Origin: a virus
DNA: 26,946 nucleotides
Direction: 5' to 3' (one strand)
Virus record (IMG/VR): IMGVR_UViG_3300035204_001654
Location: 1 to 26,946 of that record
The notes under the pieces are model-generated. The model ran no database searches. It saw only the letters and a program-made list of their open reading frames with translations, and had not been told where the DNA came from. The position numbers were made by a program, and so were the translations under genes. Shown here piece after piece: positions 1-7,063 of the stretch (positions are counted from its first letter, which is position 1; each line of letters starts with the position of its first letter).

Positions 1-658
1 TGCATTTATAGGCAATGGTCACCCCTTTATCACCGGGGATGTCATTGAACTTTTTAATAACTCCTTCGCTTCCGTAATGAGTGCATTTTTTGTTAATGTT
101 TTTTACGTTGTCCCCCACCTTGAGAGAGCCACCGTATTCAGCGTCAGCGACTTTGCGGTAAAGCTCTGAGTAATCTTTTGATTTGCTTTTCTTTTCTTCA
201 CTTTCATCCGATGATGCGTGTAGTTTTTCGTTGTGCGCGGGATGATTGGAAACGGGCGTAACTGAGTGATCTACTTCTCTAAGCTCTACAGCGCAATGCT
301 TTATGTCTTCCATTGTCCTGTCGGAAGTGTGCTTAGTTACGGTTTCTGTAGGATTTCTGTCTGGGTCCCACTGCGGGTCAGCAGCAATAGAATCTACTTC
401 GGACAATTCGGGAAGAACTGTGAGTAGGCGATTTTGATTGTCGAAGTGCGTAAATTCATCTTTGCCTTCGTTGCCCCAGTCGTACCCCAAATCATTTAAA
501 TACTTTTTGATTTGTTCCTCGCTGGAAAAAAGAACTCTCACATAACCTCCCTCTTCTTTTCTTGCAAATAGCGCGAATCCTTCTGAAGTGGGGAATGGCT
601 TGTGTAGTACATCCTTTTCTTTCATTTCTTTAATTTGTCCTGTGAAGTCAATGTTCAT
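1..658 (-). CDS. Hypothetical phage protein, 3' end outside window
   Basis: An open frame of 219 codons reads leftward from the ATG at 658-656 (protein begins MNIDFTGQIKEMKEKDV) and runs off the left edge without a stop, so the C-terminus is missing. I do not recognise the family. The N-terminal third looks globular. A hydrophilic Ser/Glu/Lys-rich linker lies around residues 148-163. The last visible part (about 178-219) contains VGDNVKNINKKCTHYGSEG, which resembles a small KOW/SH3-like beta module (GD-V plus a YGSEG turn) that I associate with phage proteins, but this is a weak impression. It starts 6 bases after the stop of the upstream gene, so the two are probably co-transcribed. No stop occurs in 219 codons of AT-rich DNA, which supports real coding. 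Confidence 0.75.
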   Translation of the reverse strand, partial: MNIDFTGQIKEMKEKDVLHKPFPTSEGFALFARKEEGGYVRVLFSSEEQIKKYLNDLGYDWGNEGKDEFTHFDNQNRLLTVLPELSEVDSIAADPQWDPDRNPTETVTKHTSDRTMEDIKHCAVELREVDHSVTPVSNHPAHNEKLHASSDESEEKKSKSKDYSELYRKVADAEYGGSLKVGDNVKNINKKCTHYGSEGVIKKFNDIPGDKGVTIAYKC

Positions 659-664
659 AATTAT

Positions 665-1183
665 TTATTCCCATGTTAATTGTATAGGCTTATATTCCAA
701 GTATAAATCTTCTATAGATTCATATTCGTGATTTAGATCATTTTTGTCTATTTCTTTTTGAGCTTTTTCAATGTCGTCATCATTAGGAACCCAAGACTCT
801 GATATGTCGATAAAGCCTGACGCTCTTTTAGATTTACTGTCTTCTTCTAGCTCTAATTCGGTAGCCTTAGCTTCGTTAGAGCTGTTTTGACTTGTTATCA
901 TTTTGTCGCCAGATTTTAGTCTCATAAACATATTTACTCTTGCCATAGCATAGAGGTTGATATCTTCTGCTTGAGAAAGTTTTCCTAACCTTGCGCCATG
1001 ACAATATACCTTCTTTAGGTCTGTTGATGTTAGGGAGATTTTGTGGTCGCTCCTAAAGGCTTTAGACAGAGAGGCAAAATACTTTACGAGCTTGGATGAA
1101 AACTCAACGTTTCCGTCCTGCTCGTCTTTTTTTTGCTCTCTAGGAGTTTCGTTATTTAATCCTTCTATGTCTAAATTTTTCAT
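665..1183 (-). CDS. Hypothetical acidic protein
   Basis: This 172-residue protein has no family I recognise. I place the start at the internal ATG 1183-1181 rather than the ATG at 1216, because AGGGAAGAG sits 7 bases upstream of it as a good ribosome binding site, and the extra 11 residues would cover that site. The sequence is highly charged. Its N-terminus is rich in Asn, Glu and Lys. A helical middle (about 25-85) has one Cys-His pair (VYCHGARLG). The C-terminal half is acidic and low-complexity, ending in LEYKPIQLTWE. There is no signal peptide or membrane segment. It lies between a C39-like lipoprotein and a partial unknown gene, downstream of the portal region, so a virion or assembly role is possible but not shown. 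Confidence 0.72.
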   Translation of the reverse strand: MKNLDIEGLNNETPREQKKDEQDGNVEFSSKLVKYFASLSKAFRSDHKISLTSTDLKKVYCHGARLGKLSQAEDINLYAMARVNMFMRLKSGDKMITSQNSSNEAKATELELEEDSKSKRASGFIDISESWVPNDDDIEKAQKEIDKNDLNHEYESIEDLYLEYKPIQLTWE

Positions 1184-1210
1184 GAAAAAACTCTTCCCTA
1201 CAATATATAA

Positions 1211-1223
1211 ATACACTTTTTTT
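1211..1223 (-). promoter_or_regulatory. Candidate phage promoter motif, A-tract plus GTGTAT
   Basis: Read on the minus strand this is AAAAAAAGTGTAT, in the 80-base gap upstream of the gene starting at 1183, with 27 bases between the motif and the ATG. It matches three similar sites (1777-1790, 3961-3975, 16092-16106) that share an A-tract, two variable bases and GTGTAWT. It is the only one of the four with room for a normal leader and Shine-Dalgarno site. The regulatory function is inferred from recurrence and position only. Confidence 0.3.
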
Positions 1224-1263
1224 AATGAAATTGATTCAATAAAAATTAATAAATATTGGGTCC

Positions 1264-1767
1264 TTATTCTTTAATGAGATATATTTCTTTAATAATAGTT
1301 TCTTTTCCAAAAAAAGTTTTTATATTTTCATCCACAGGGAAGCACACCCAGTGATAATTTAGACTGTTTTTTTTCTTTACTAAAACCAAAGCCGTATCGT
1401 TGTCCTTGTTAAGTTCTTCAAAGCTCTTTGTACTGACGATCTTAAACCCGTGTTTCTTTAAAATACTTTTCAATTCTGATGGGAATGTTATTTTTCTACC
1501 TTCCATACTGAATACAGAAGCAATTTCCCGAAGCAACTTAGAACAAGAGGGGTCACTTTGAATGATGTGGCTTAGTCTTTCCTCGCTGATGTAGATTCCA
1601 AACTGGAGAAAAACTTTATGAAGTGCTGCTGGACCACAACTTTGTATGTGATAGGGATCTAAATTTTTAGCCCTTTGCTCTTTTGTGTAATCCGAGGTTC
1701 TTAAACTTTGAAATACCCCACACCCCGACATCAGAAAAGCCAGAAGAAAGGTTGGGAGTAATCTCAT
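1264..1767 (-). CDS. C39-peptidase-like lipoprotein
   Basis: This is a 167-residue predicted lipoprotein. Residues 1-16 form a signal peptide with a hydrophobic core and a lipobox LMSGC, so Cys16 would be lipidated and the protein anchored to a membrane. The mature part carries QSCGPAALHKVFLQFG (Cys44), the typical start of the papain-like C39 peptidase fold. It is followed by SEERLSHII, then NYHWVCFPVDE, where His139 and Asp146 could complete a Cys-His-Asp triad. The C39 family includes bacteriocin-leader peptidases. As a free-standing lipoprotein it could instead process a cell-envelope protein or use an inactive C39 fold for binding. It is expressed with late or structural-side genes and is preceded by the A-tract/GTGTAAT motif, with no strong Shine-Dalgarno. 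The domain call is fairly secure; the role is open (envelope remodelling, superinfection exclusion, lysis). Confidence 0.7.
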   Translation of the reverse strand: MRLLPTFLLAFLMSGCGVFQSLRTSDYTKEQRAKNLDPYHIQSCGPAALHKVFLQFGIYISEERLSHIIQSDPSCSKLLREIASVFSMEGRKITFPSELKSILKKHGFKIVSTKSFEELNKDNDTALVLVKKKNSLNYHWVCFPVDENIKTFFGKETIIKEIYLIKE

Positions 1768-1776
1768 ACATAATTG

Positions 1777-1790
1777 ATTACACCTTTTTT
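1777..1790 (-). promoter_or_regulatory. Candidate phage promoter or leader motif (GTGTAAT)
   Basis: On the minus strand this reads AAAAAAGGTGTAAT and ends 9 bases before the ATG (1767) of the C39-like lipoprotein gene. It is nearly identical to the sites at 3961-3975 and 16092-16106. If GTGTAAT acts as a -10 element, transcription would begin at or next to the start codon. Alternatively the GGTG inside it could act as a weak ribosome binding site. Confidence 0.35.
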
Positions 1791-1792
1791 AA

Positions 1793-2788
1793 TTAATTTT
1801 GATTTTCTAAAATTTTTAAGAGCTCTATTTCTTTTTGCACGATTTCAAATTGAGCTAATTTAAGATCTTTTAACTCTTTGATTATTGCACTCCTAGTTTT
1901 GTCTGAAGACAAATTAGGGTCGTCATGACTAGTTGGTGAATCTAAGGAGGGAATATAGATTTGGTTTTCGTCAATTATACCAGATTTTAAATAATTTATA
2001 AATAGTTGAGGGTATCTACATTCATGGATATTTTTAAATTGTATTATCTTGTGGATTCCTTCATGAGTTATGTTCCTTTCAAGGTTGACGTATTTTAATA
2101 AGAGAGATTTTTGCTTTTTCTTTTCTATAGATTCAGGCAACAAGACGTTTTGATTTGAAATAAATTTTTCAATGTCTAAATCCAGTGTTTTGCAGTCGCC
2201 TTGGAAATATTTAAACGCTTCAGCTCTATAAGCGAGAATCTTAAAATAAATTTCTAAATTTACATCTTTGTATAAACTCAAGAATTCTTCTTCATCATTT
2301 AAAAGGTTTTCTTTTGTGGCAGATAAATAAGAAATATAATCTCCCATTCCGCATAAATCTAAATCGAATAACCCAACAGATTCAAAAAAATTCCTATGAG
2401 CAGCCATGCTTCCCCAAGATGTAGATTCTCCTATTTTTACCAATTTATGATTATCCAATAATCTAGAGACTTCTTCAGTCCAACCGTCTTGTTTGATAAC
2501 CGTATCACAATCCATCCAAATGAGCTTTGTATATTCTGGTGGAACTTTTGAAGCTAACACATTAATTGCGTTTTCTCTAATCCACATAGGAAAATAAACT
2601 CTTTCAGAAAAATAATTATCATTACAGAATTTTTTTACCGCTGGAGAACTTCCTTCTGGAAATATTTCAATAATGTAGAAGGGTACACCTTGTTTTTCTA
2701 GACTTTCTTTAAATTTTAGAAACCCCTCCAATCTTAATGGGTTCGAATCAAACCCCAAAAAAGGAGAAATTACAGCAATGTCGTTCAT
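1793..2788 (-). CDS. Glycosyltransferase, GT-A fold, with C-terminal coiled coil
   Basis: This 331-residue protein looks like a GT-A nucleotide-sugar transferase. It opens with a beta strand, IAVISPFLGFD, and has KLIWMDCDTVI at about 89-98, where Asp93-x-Asp95 is the metal/nucleotide-sugar DxD motif. WGSMAAHRNFFESVGLFD follows, typical of the acceptor side in these folds. A downstream helical region (about 190-270) and a charged C-terminal helix (about 298-331) that may form a coiled coil follow. It starts one base after the tubulin-like gene stop, so it is translationally linked to it and to the Calx-beta poly-Thr gene upstream. That neighbourhood, far from the main glycan island, suggests it modifies a virion protein, though its donor and acceptor are unknown. 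Confidence 0.7.
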   Translation of the reverse strand: MNDIAVISPFLGFDSNPLRLEGFLKFKESLEKQGVPFYIIEIFPEGSSPAVKKFCNDNYFSERVYFPMWIRENAINVLASKVPPEYTKLIWMDCDTVIKQDGWTEEVSRLLDNHKLVKIGESTSWGSMAAHRNFFESVGLFDLDLCGMGDYISYLSATKENLLNDEEEFLSLYKDVNLEIYFKILAYRAEAFKYFQGDCKTLDLDIEKFISNQNVLLPESIEKKKQKSLLLKYVNLERNITHEGIHKIIQFKNIHECRYPQLFINYLKSGIIDENQIYIPSLDSPTSHDDPNLSSDKTRSAIIKELKDLKLAQFEIVQKEIELLKILENQN

Positions 2789-2789
2789 T

Positions 2790-3953
2790 TTAGCGTGGTC
2801 TATTCCGGGAAAGAATCTGTGGGTTTGACATATCTAATCCACCTATAGCAATAAAAAGATTCATGCTAGGCTTATCGCCACTGTAAATTCCACTATGAAG
2901 CGTACTACCTCTTTTCATGGTTCTATTCAAGTGTTCGAGTGCGTGATCCATGTTGGACTGAGAAAGTTCGTTTAAAATTTCTTCACTTGCTATTGTAATA
3001 ACTCCAGCTACGCTAGCTGTAGAAATATCCGTGAATCCTGCTAACAGGCTATTTTTGACATTATCTCTAATTATTCTAGAAAGCGCCACTGGGTCATCCC
3101 ACTGCTTTACTGGAGAAACCCCAAAAGCAACTATACCAGAATCAAGTATGGTCTGATAATCACTCTTATCGAACGAAGAGTAACTACTATCCTTGTTTGA
3201 AGTTAAATTAAACAAGTGAAATAATCCAGCCATGCTAGAGTTTGCTGTGCCCCAAAAATTAGAAATAGAAAGATTTGGATATAGTTGGCTTATCCTTTCG
3301 TTATCTAAAACGATGAGAGGAGATACAAGACCTTTGTTTTTTAAATTGATTGCTTCATGAAGAGCTTTGTTTGCGTTGGCTCTGACCTTGGCTCCTTCAG
3401 AATTTCTAGGTAATGTTAAAATTACCCCTACTTTCTGAGGCCCTCGTTTCAAAGTGGTGCTTAATTCATGAGCGGTTTGAACCAGTGGGTCTAACATTCC
3501 GCCTCCAGATCCTCCGCCTCCTCCAGCGCATACAAAAATTCTATCCCACTCTTCCCCAAAAGAATAGCGCATAAAATCTAATACGTCTTCTTTGTTCTCT
3601 TGAAATTTTATTTTTGCCAACTCTGGCTGTTTGCCCGCACCACCTTCACCTATGCAAAGTTTTTTTTCTACTTCAATTGAGTTTAAATCTTGCTCAGCGG
3701 TATTTACGACCGCCACCCTGTTATAACCCAGTTTATTGAAAGTCTGAGCGATTCTGCTTCCCCCTTGTCCTGCTCCAATAAAACAAAACTTGAAAGAAAC
3801 GTCTAGGTTATCTTCTATTTTGTTTTTATACAGCTTGTCGTCAGCAATCTCTTCTATTTGAGGGACAACTAAGTCTTCCGGTAAAGAAATATCTATATTG
3901 TCATAACCAAATGTCTGCGGTTGGTTTTCATTTTGCTCTTCATTTTCGTTCAT
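2790..3953 (-). CDS. FtsZ/tubulin-family GTPase
   Basis: This 387-residue protein belongs to the FtsZ/tubulin superfamily of polymerising GTPases. All key loops are visible: FIGAGQGGSRIAQTF (58-72, T1), NTAEQDL (84-90, T3-like), VCAGGGGGSGGGMLDPL (141-157, the tubulin signature T4), ILTLPRNSEG (178-187, T5), LIVLDNERI (213-221) and FDKSDYQTIL (261-270, T7). Asp262 and Asp265 align with FtsZ Asp209/Asp212, which drive GTP hydrolysis across the subunit interface. The first 50 residues form an acidic, Asn/Gln/Glu-rich extension. The C-terminal tail is short and basic (SRNRPR), without an obvious FtsA/ZipA-binding peptide. The frame stays open up to 4127, but the start at 3953 is preferred because it lies just outside the upstream gene and follows a GTGTAAT motif. 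It would form filaments in the infected cell. It looks closer to FtsZ than to PhuZ or TubZ by T7 and T4 sequence, but that needs a tree. Confidence 0.85.
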   Translation of the reverse strand: MNENEEQNENQPQTFGYDNIDISLPEDLVVPQIEEIADDKLYKNKIEDNLDVSFKFCFIGAGQGGSRIAQTFNKLGYNRVAVVNTAEQDLNSIEVEKKLCIGEGGAGKQPELAKIKFQENKEDVLDFMRYSFGEEWDRIFVCAGGGGGSGGGMLDPLVQTAHELSTTLKRGPQKVGVILTLPRNSEGAKVRANANKALHEAINLKNKGLVSPLIVLDNERISQLYPNLSISNFWGTANSSMAGLFHLFNLTSNKDSSYSSFDKSDYQTILDSGIVAFGVSPVKQWDDPVALSRIIRDNVKNSLLAGFTDISTASVAGVITIASEEILNELSQSNMDHALEHLNRTMKRGSTLHSGIYSGDKPSMNLFIAIGGLDMSNPQILSRNRPR

Positions 3954-3960
3954 AATATTT

Positions 3961-3975
3961 ATTACACTATTTTTT
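3961..3975 (-). promoter_or_regulatory. Candidate phage promoter or leader motif (GTGTAAT)
   Basis: The minus-strand sequence AAAAAATAGTGTAAT ends 7 bases before the ATG of the tubulin-like gene, in the 25-base gap after the Calx-beta gene. No Shine-Dalgarno sequence is visible between motif and ATG. Position and similarity to the sites at 1777-1790 and 16092-16106 suggest an independent promoter for the tubulin-like gene; function is inferred. Confidence 0.35.
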
Positions 3976-3978
3976 AGT

Positions 3979-6900
3979 TTAGCAACCAAGGGCGCTGCAA
4001 CACTCTGAACAATCGAGATAAGGGCCGGGGTAATACAGGCTGCCCACTGCTGTTCCGCCTTGTCCGGTTGCTGTAACTGTGCCGCAATAAAGTACTGCGC
4101 TGTTGTTATCCTCCCAGCCAACAACATCTCCTATACTCACTGGACCCATGTTGAATTGATCATCGATTACAACAGTTCCCGAAACGCCATCGCAATGGGT
4201 TACGTGATAGTTATTTCCTCCGGGTGCTCCGGTAGTCGTTGTTGTCGTATCATCATTTAAAATCGTAACTATGTGTGGATTTGTACTAGATATTGTCGCA
4301 GCGCCGTGTTCCGATTGTGGGTTAGTTAGGAGTATCTTAAAGGTTTCGTCCAATTCGACAGTTGTATCTCCAGTAATTACTACATCTATAGTCTCAGATT
4401 GTGATCCGTCAGCGAAATTCAAGGTGGTTGTGCTAATTCCGATGTAGTCGGTACCAGCTGTTGCGGTGTCATCGACTGTTTCATAATCTACTGAAGCCGT
4501 ACCCCACCCGTCGTCTCTTATAACTGTTACCGTATGAATCTGTGTCCCAGTATCTCCTTCTACCGTTACCTCTGATGACCACGAATCCCAAGAGAAACGT
4601 ACAGAATCATCATTTGTAATCGTTACTGTATGCACGCTAGTGCCTAATGCTACAGCGCCATATTGCGAAGTTTCGTTACTCAGAGTTACTGTAAATTCCT
4701 CGCTATCCTCATTAGTAGCATCATCTAAAATTACTACAGATATATCCATGGAGCCTACTCCGTCAGCAAAATTCAAGGTGCCGCTTGTAGCGGTGTAATC
4801 TGTTCCAGAGAATGCCGTGTTTGGCCACGCCCCGTTTGCCGTAACATAATTTACTGAAGCCGTACCATTTGTGTCGCTTCTGGTAACTGCTATCGTATGT
4901 GTAGTATTTGCTTCCGCCACAGAAGAAGTCGCTACAGAGAATCCTATTGTAGAAGTATCATCATTCGTAATCGTAACTACGTGTGGATTAGTTCCGGTTA
5001 TAGATGCTACGCCCACGGTTTGGGTTGGGTTCGATAAAGTGATATTAAAGGTTTCGTTATCTTCATTACCGGTATCTCCAGCAATTGTTATGGATATGGT
5101 TTGAGAAGTTACTCCTGCTGCGAAAGTTAAAGTTCCACTTGCAGTAGTATAATCTACCCCAGAGCTTGCTGTAATATCAGCCGTAACATAATCTACTGTA
5201 GCTGTACCATTGGTATTACCTGTTCTATTTACTGTTACTGTATGAGTAGATGTTCCGGCGTTTCCTTCCGCTATCGAAGAGGTCGCCAATGCAAATTCTA
5301 AATTAGTAGGCGCAGCGGTGGTAGTTGTCGTCGCAGCGGCGGTAGTTGTTGTAGTCGTAGTTGTAGTAGTCGTAGTTGTAGTAGTCGTCGTAGTTGTAGT
5401 GGTCGTGGTTGTAGTAGTCGTAGTTGTAGTAGTCGTAGTTGTAGTACAAGCGTGTTCCGTCATGGTTCCGCTCATATCGGATGACCCATTGCCCCAATTA
5501 GCGTCCCAAGGATATTCATCGTTGTATGAATGGGACTTATACCAAGTGCTATTACAATCACAGTCAGTCGGACTTGACCATTGAGCAAAACACCACACTC
5601 CCTGACTTGGCCCCCAGTGATAAGTAAAGAACAAGTACATTAACTCTGCTGAATTTGCTGCATTATTACTCCAAACGTATTTACCTTCGCACATATGGCC
5701 TGTTGGGGTCCAAGTGGTATTAAAGAACGAATGAGCAGCGAAGCCTGAAATACACAAATCAGAAACTGGCGATGCAGTTGTGGTAGTCGTAGTCGTAGTT
5801 GTGGTCGTTGAAAGATTACACGTAGCACCGCACGTAGGTCTACCGCTGCCGTCGTCATATCCGTATGCAATAATATAATTCGCCGGGAATGTGTCTGACG
5901 GATTTGCCGGACAGCGGATTGGGCCACCAGTGGAAGAATAAGCAACGACTGACAAATAATAAGTCCCCGCCGACAGCACTCCTGAAATTTGAGATCCATA
6001 TCCATCACTATCATAGCCAGCCCCTTGATTAGGATAGTCATCATTAGAATCAACCAAAACACCACTATGAGTATGAAGACACATCCAAATGTCGAAATTA
6101 TGCATTCCTCCGTATGGACCCGGAACACCATACTCATCGCAATTATTCGTAGCTAGTATATTCCCGGCTGCGTCAATTTCCACACCTGCGTCCATCGTAT
6201 TAAAAACATGCATCTTACCAGCGCCTTGCCCAGCTACGACTGTAAACTCAAATACGGTAGCTATGTTCCAGACTGCTTGCGACTGGATTCCAGTAGTTTG
6301 CCAAGTATCTGTTACTGGGCCATTGGGTAAAGCAGTAAACGGAAGAGAAGAAACATTTGAGTTGCAATCCGCGCCGGGGAATGGCGTTGTAGTTGGGGCC
6401 GGTGTTGTACATTGGTTTGAGGTAACAGTTAATGTTCCTCCCCACCCACTGTTTCCGGCTGTTTCGGCGGTCCACGATCCTACCTCGTATGGAACGACAA
6501 CGTTGTCGGTAGAACTGTAAGCCCATTGCCAAACACCTCCGTTATCCCAAGTTACGACCCATTGACTGGTTGCGTTAACCCATTGAATTTTTGCACTTCC
6601 GTCAGCTTTCCAATATTGAACTTTTCCATCGTTCCAAGATACTTGCCTGACGTATGTATCATTAATAATGTCTGCGTTACTTGGGGTTACTGAGTTGGTT
6701 GCTCCAGTTATACAAACTTCTAGCACGGGACCATAACCCGGAGGATCCGATTGACCGTCTGCAAAATAATAAGTAATGGTTACATAAGTGCTAGCATCTG
6801 TATACAGTGATTCCCCTTTGGGGACTACAATTGGAATTTTTGAGTGAGAGCTTCCAGAGCCTACGTACGCGATTAAGTCTCCTCCTCCGTTAACACCAGT

Positions 6901-7062
6901 GCCTAATTTATTGCCTGATCCAGAAGACACCAAAACGTCACAGACGACAATACTCTTTCCGGCTGGACAGGAAATTAACAGGCCGTCATTATTAGATAGC
7001 CAAGTAGGATCTCTGCTTATTACCGAGCCGGGGTCTTTTCTGCCTGTGTATTTATAGCTCAT
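3979..7062 (-). CDS. Large Calx-beta protein with poly-threonine linkers, probable virion fibre or decoration protein
   Basis: This 1027-residue secreted-style modular protein has no signal peptide. It contains: an N-terminal beta-rich domain (about 1-225); a short Thr/Pro linker; a second domain (about 235-415) ending in a Cys-containing stretch; an 11-Thr linker (419-429); a Cys/Trp-rich domain (about 433-539); a run of 35 Thr (540-574) followed by AAATTTTTAA; three Calx-beta repeats (about 588-701, 704-819, 822-938), each ending in VTI(T/L)NDD; a six-Thr linker; and a Cys-rich C-terminal domain ending in CSECCSALGC. Calx-beta domains are calcium-binding adhesion modules. Thr-rich linkers are typical of extended, O-glycosylated stalks. 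Lying directly after the portal gene, it is probably a virion surface fibre or head decoration that contacts host or surface polymers. The exact virion location is not shown. Confidence 0.8.
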   Translation of the reverse strand: MSYKYTGRKDPGSVISRDPTWLSNNDGLLISCPAGKSIVVCDVLVSSGSGNKLGTGVNGGGDLIAYVGSGSSHSKIPIVVPKGESLYTDASTYVTITYYFADGQSDPPGYGPVLEVCITGATNSVTPSNADIINDTYVRQVSWNDGKVQYWKADGSAKIQWVNATSQWVVTWDNGGVWQWAYSSTDNVVVPYEVGSWTAETAGNSGWGGTLTVTSNQCTTPAPTTTPFPGADCNSNVSSLPFTALPNGPVTDTWQTTGIQSQAVWNIATVFEFTVVAGQGAGKMHVFNTMDAGVEIDAAGNILATNNCDEYGVPGPYGGMHNFDIWMCLHTHSGVLVDSNDDYPNQGAGYDSDGYGSQISGVLSAGTYYLSVVAYSSTGGPIRCPANPSDTFPANYIIAYGYDDGSGRPTCGATCNLSTTTTTTTTTTTASPVSDLCISGFAAHSFFNTTWTPTGHMCEGKYVWSNNAANSAELMYLFFTYHWGPSQGVWCFAQWSSPTDCDCNSTWYKSHSYNDEYPWDANWGNGSSDMSGTMTEHACTTTTTTTTTTTTTTTTTTTTTTTTTTTTTTTTTTTAAATTTTTAAPTNLEFALATSSIAEGNAGTSTHTVTVNRTGNTNGTATVDYVTADITASSGVDYTTASGTLTFAAGVTSQTISITIAGDTGNEDNETFNITLSNPTQTVGVASITGTNPHVVTITNDDTSTIGFSVATSSVAEANTTHTIAVTRSDTNGTASVNYVTANGAWPNTAFSGTDYTATSGTLNFADGVGSMDISVVILDDATNEDSEEFTVTLSNETSQYGAVALGTSVHTVTITNDDSVRFSWDSWSSEVTVEGDTGTQIHTVTVIRDDGWGTASVDYETVDDTATAGTDYIGISTTTLNFADGSQSETIDVVITGDTTVELDETFKILLTNPQSEHGAATISSTNPHIVTILNDDTTTTTTGAPGGNNYHVTHCDGVSGTVVIDDQFNMGPVSIGDVVGWEDNNSAVLYCGTVTATGQGGTAVGSLYYPGPYLDCSECCSALGC
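5311..5445 (-). repeat. Imperfect Thr-codon microsatellite
   Basis: About 135 bases of imperfect trinucleotide/hexanucleotide repeat (mostly ACT, ACA, ACG, ACC on the coding strand) encode 35 consecutive Thr (5341-5445), then Ala3, Thr5 and Ala2. Codons are mixed in a semi-regular ACT-ACG / ACT-ACA alternation. Slippage or unequal recombination could change linker length without breaking the frame. Confidence 0.9.
5776..5808 (-). repeat. Second short poly-Thr codon tract
   Basis: Eleven consecutive Thr codons (residues 419-429 of the Calx-beta protein) with the same mixed ACT/ACG/ACC/ACA composition as the longer tract at 5341-5445. It separates two Cys-containing domains. Confidence 0.85.
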
Positions 7063-7063
7063 T

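Noticed and set aside
1206-1213. TATAAATA on the plus strand
   Set aside because: No plus-strand gene follows, and it overlaps the opposite-strand GTGTAT motif.
3954-4127. N-terminal extension of the tubulin-like frame to an ATG at 4127
   Set aside because: It overlaps the Calx-beta gene end in another frame, adds residues unlike the family, and the ATG at 3953 lies directly after the intergenic motif.
5341-5445. CRISPR-like repeats
   Set aside because: The repeats are coding Thr triplets without spacers of unique sequence.
5318-5584. Plus-strand open frame coding for poly-valine
   Set aside because: It is only the complement of the Thr-codon repeat.
5640-6137. Minus-strand 165-codon open frame inside the Calx-beta gene
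   Set aside because: It has an odd composition, no ribosome site and lies fully within a better-supported gene in another frame.
7049-7056. T4-like late promoter TATAAATA on the minus strand
   Set aside because: It lies just after the start codon of the Calx-beta gene and encodes YKY, so it is likely chance.
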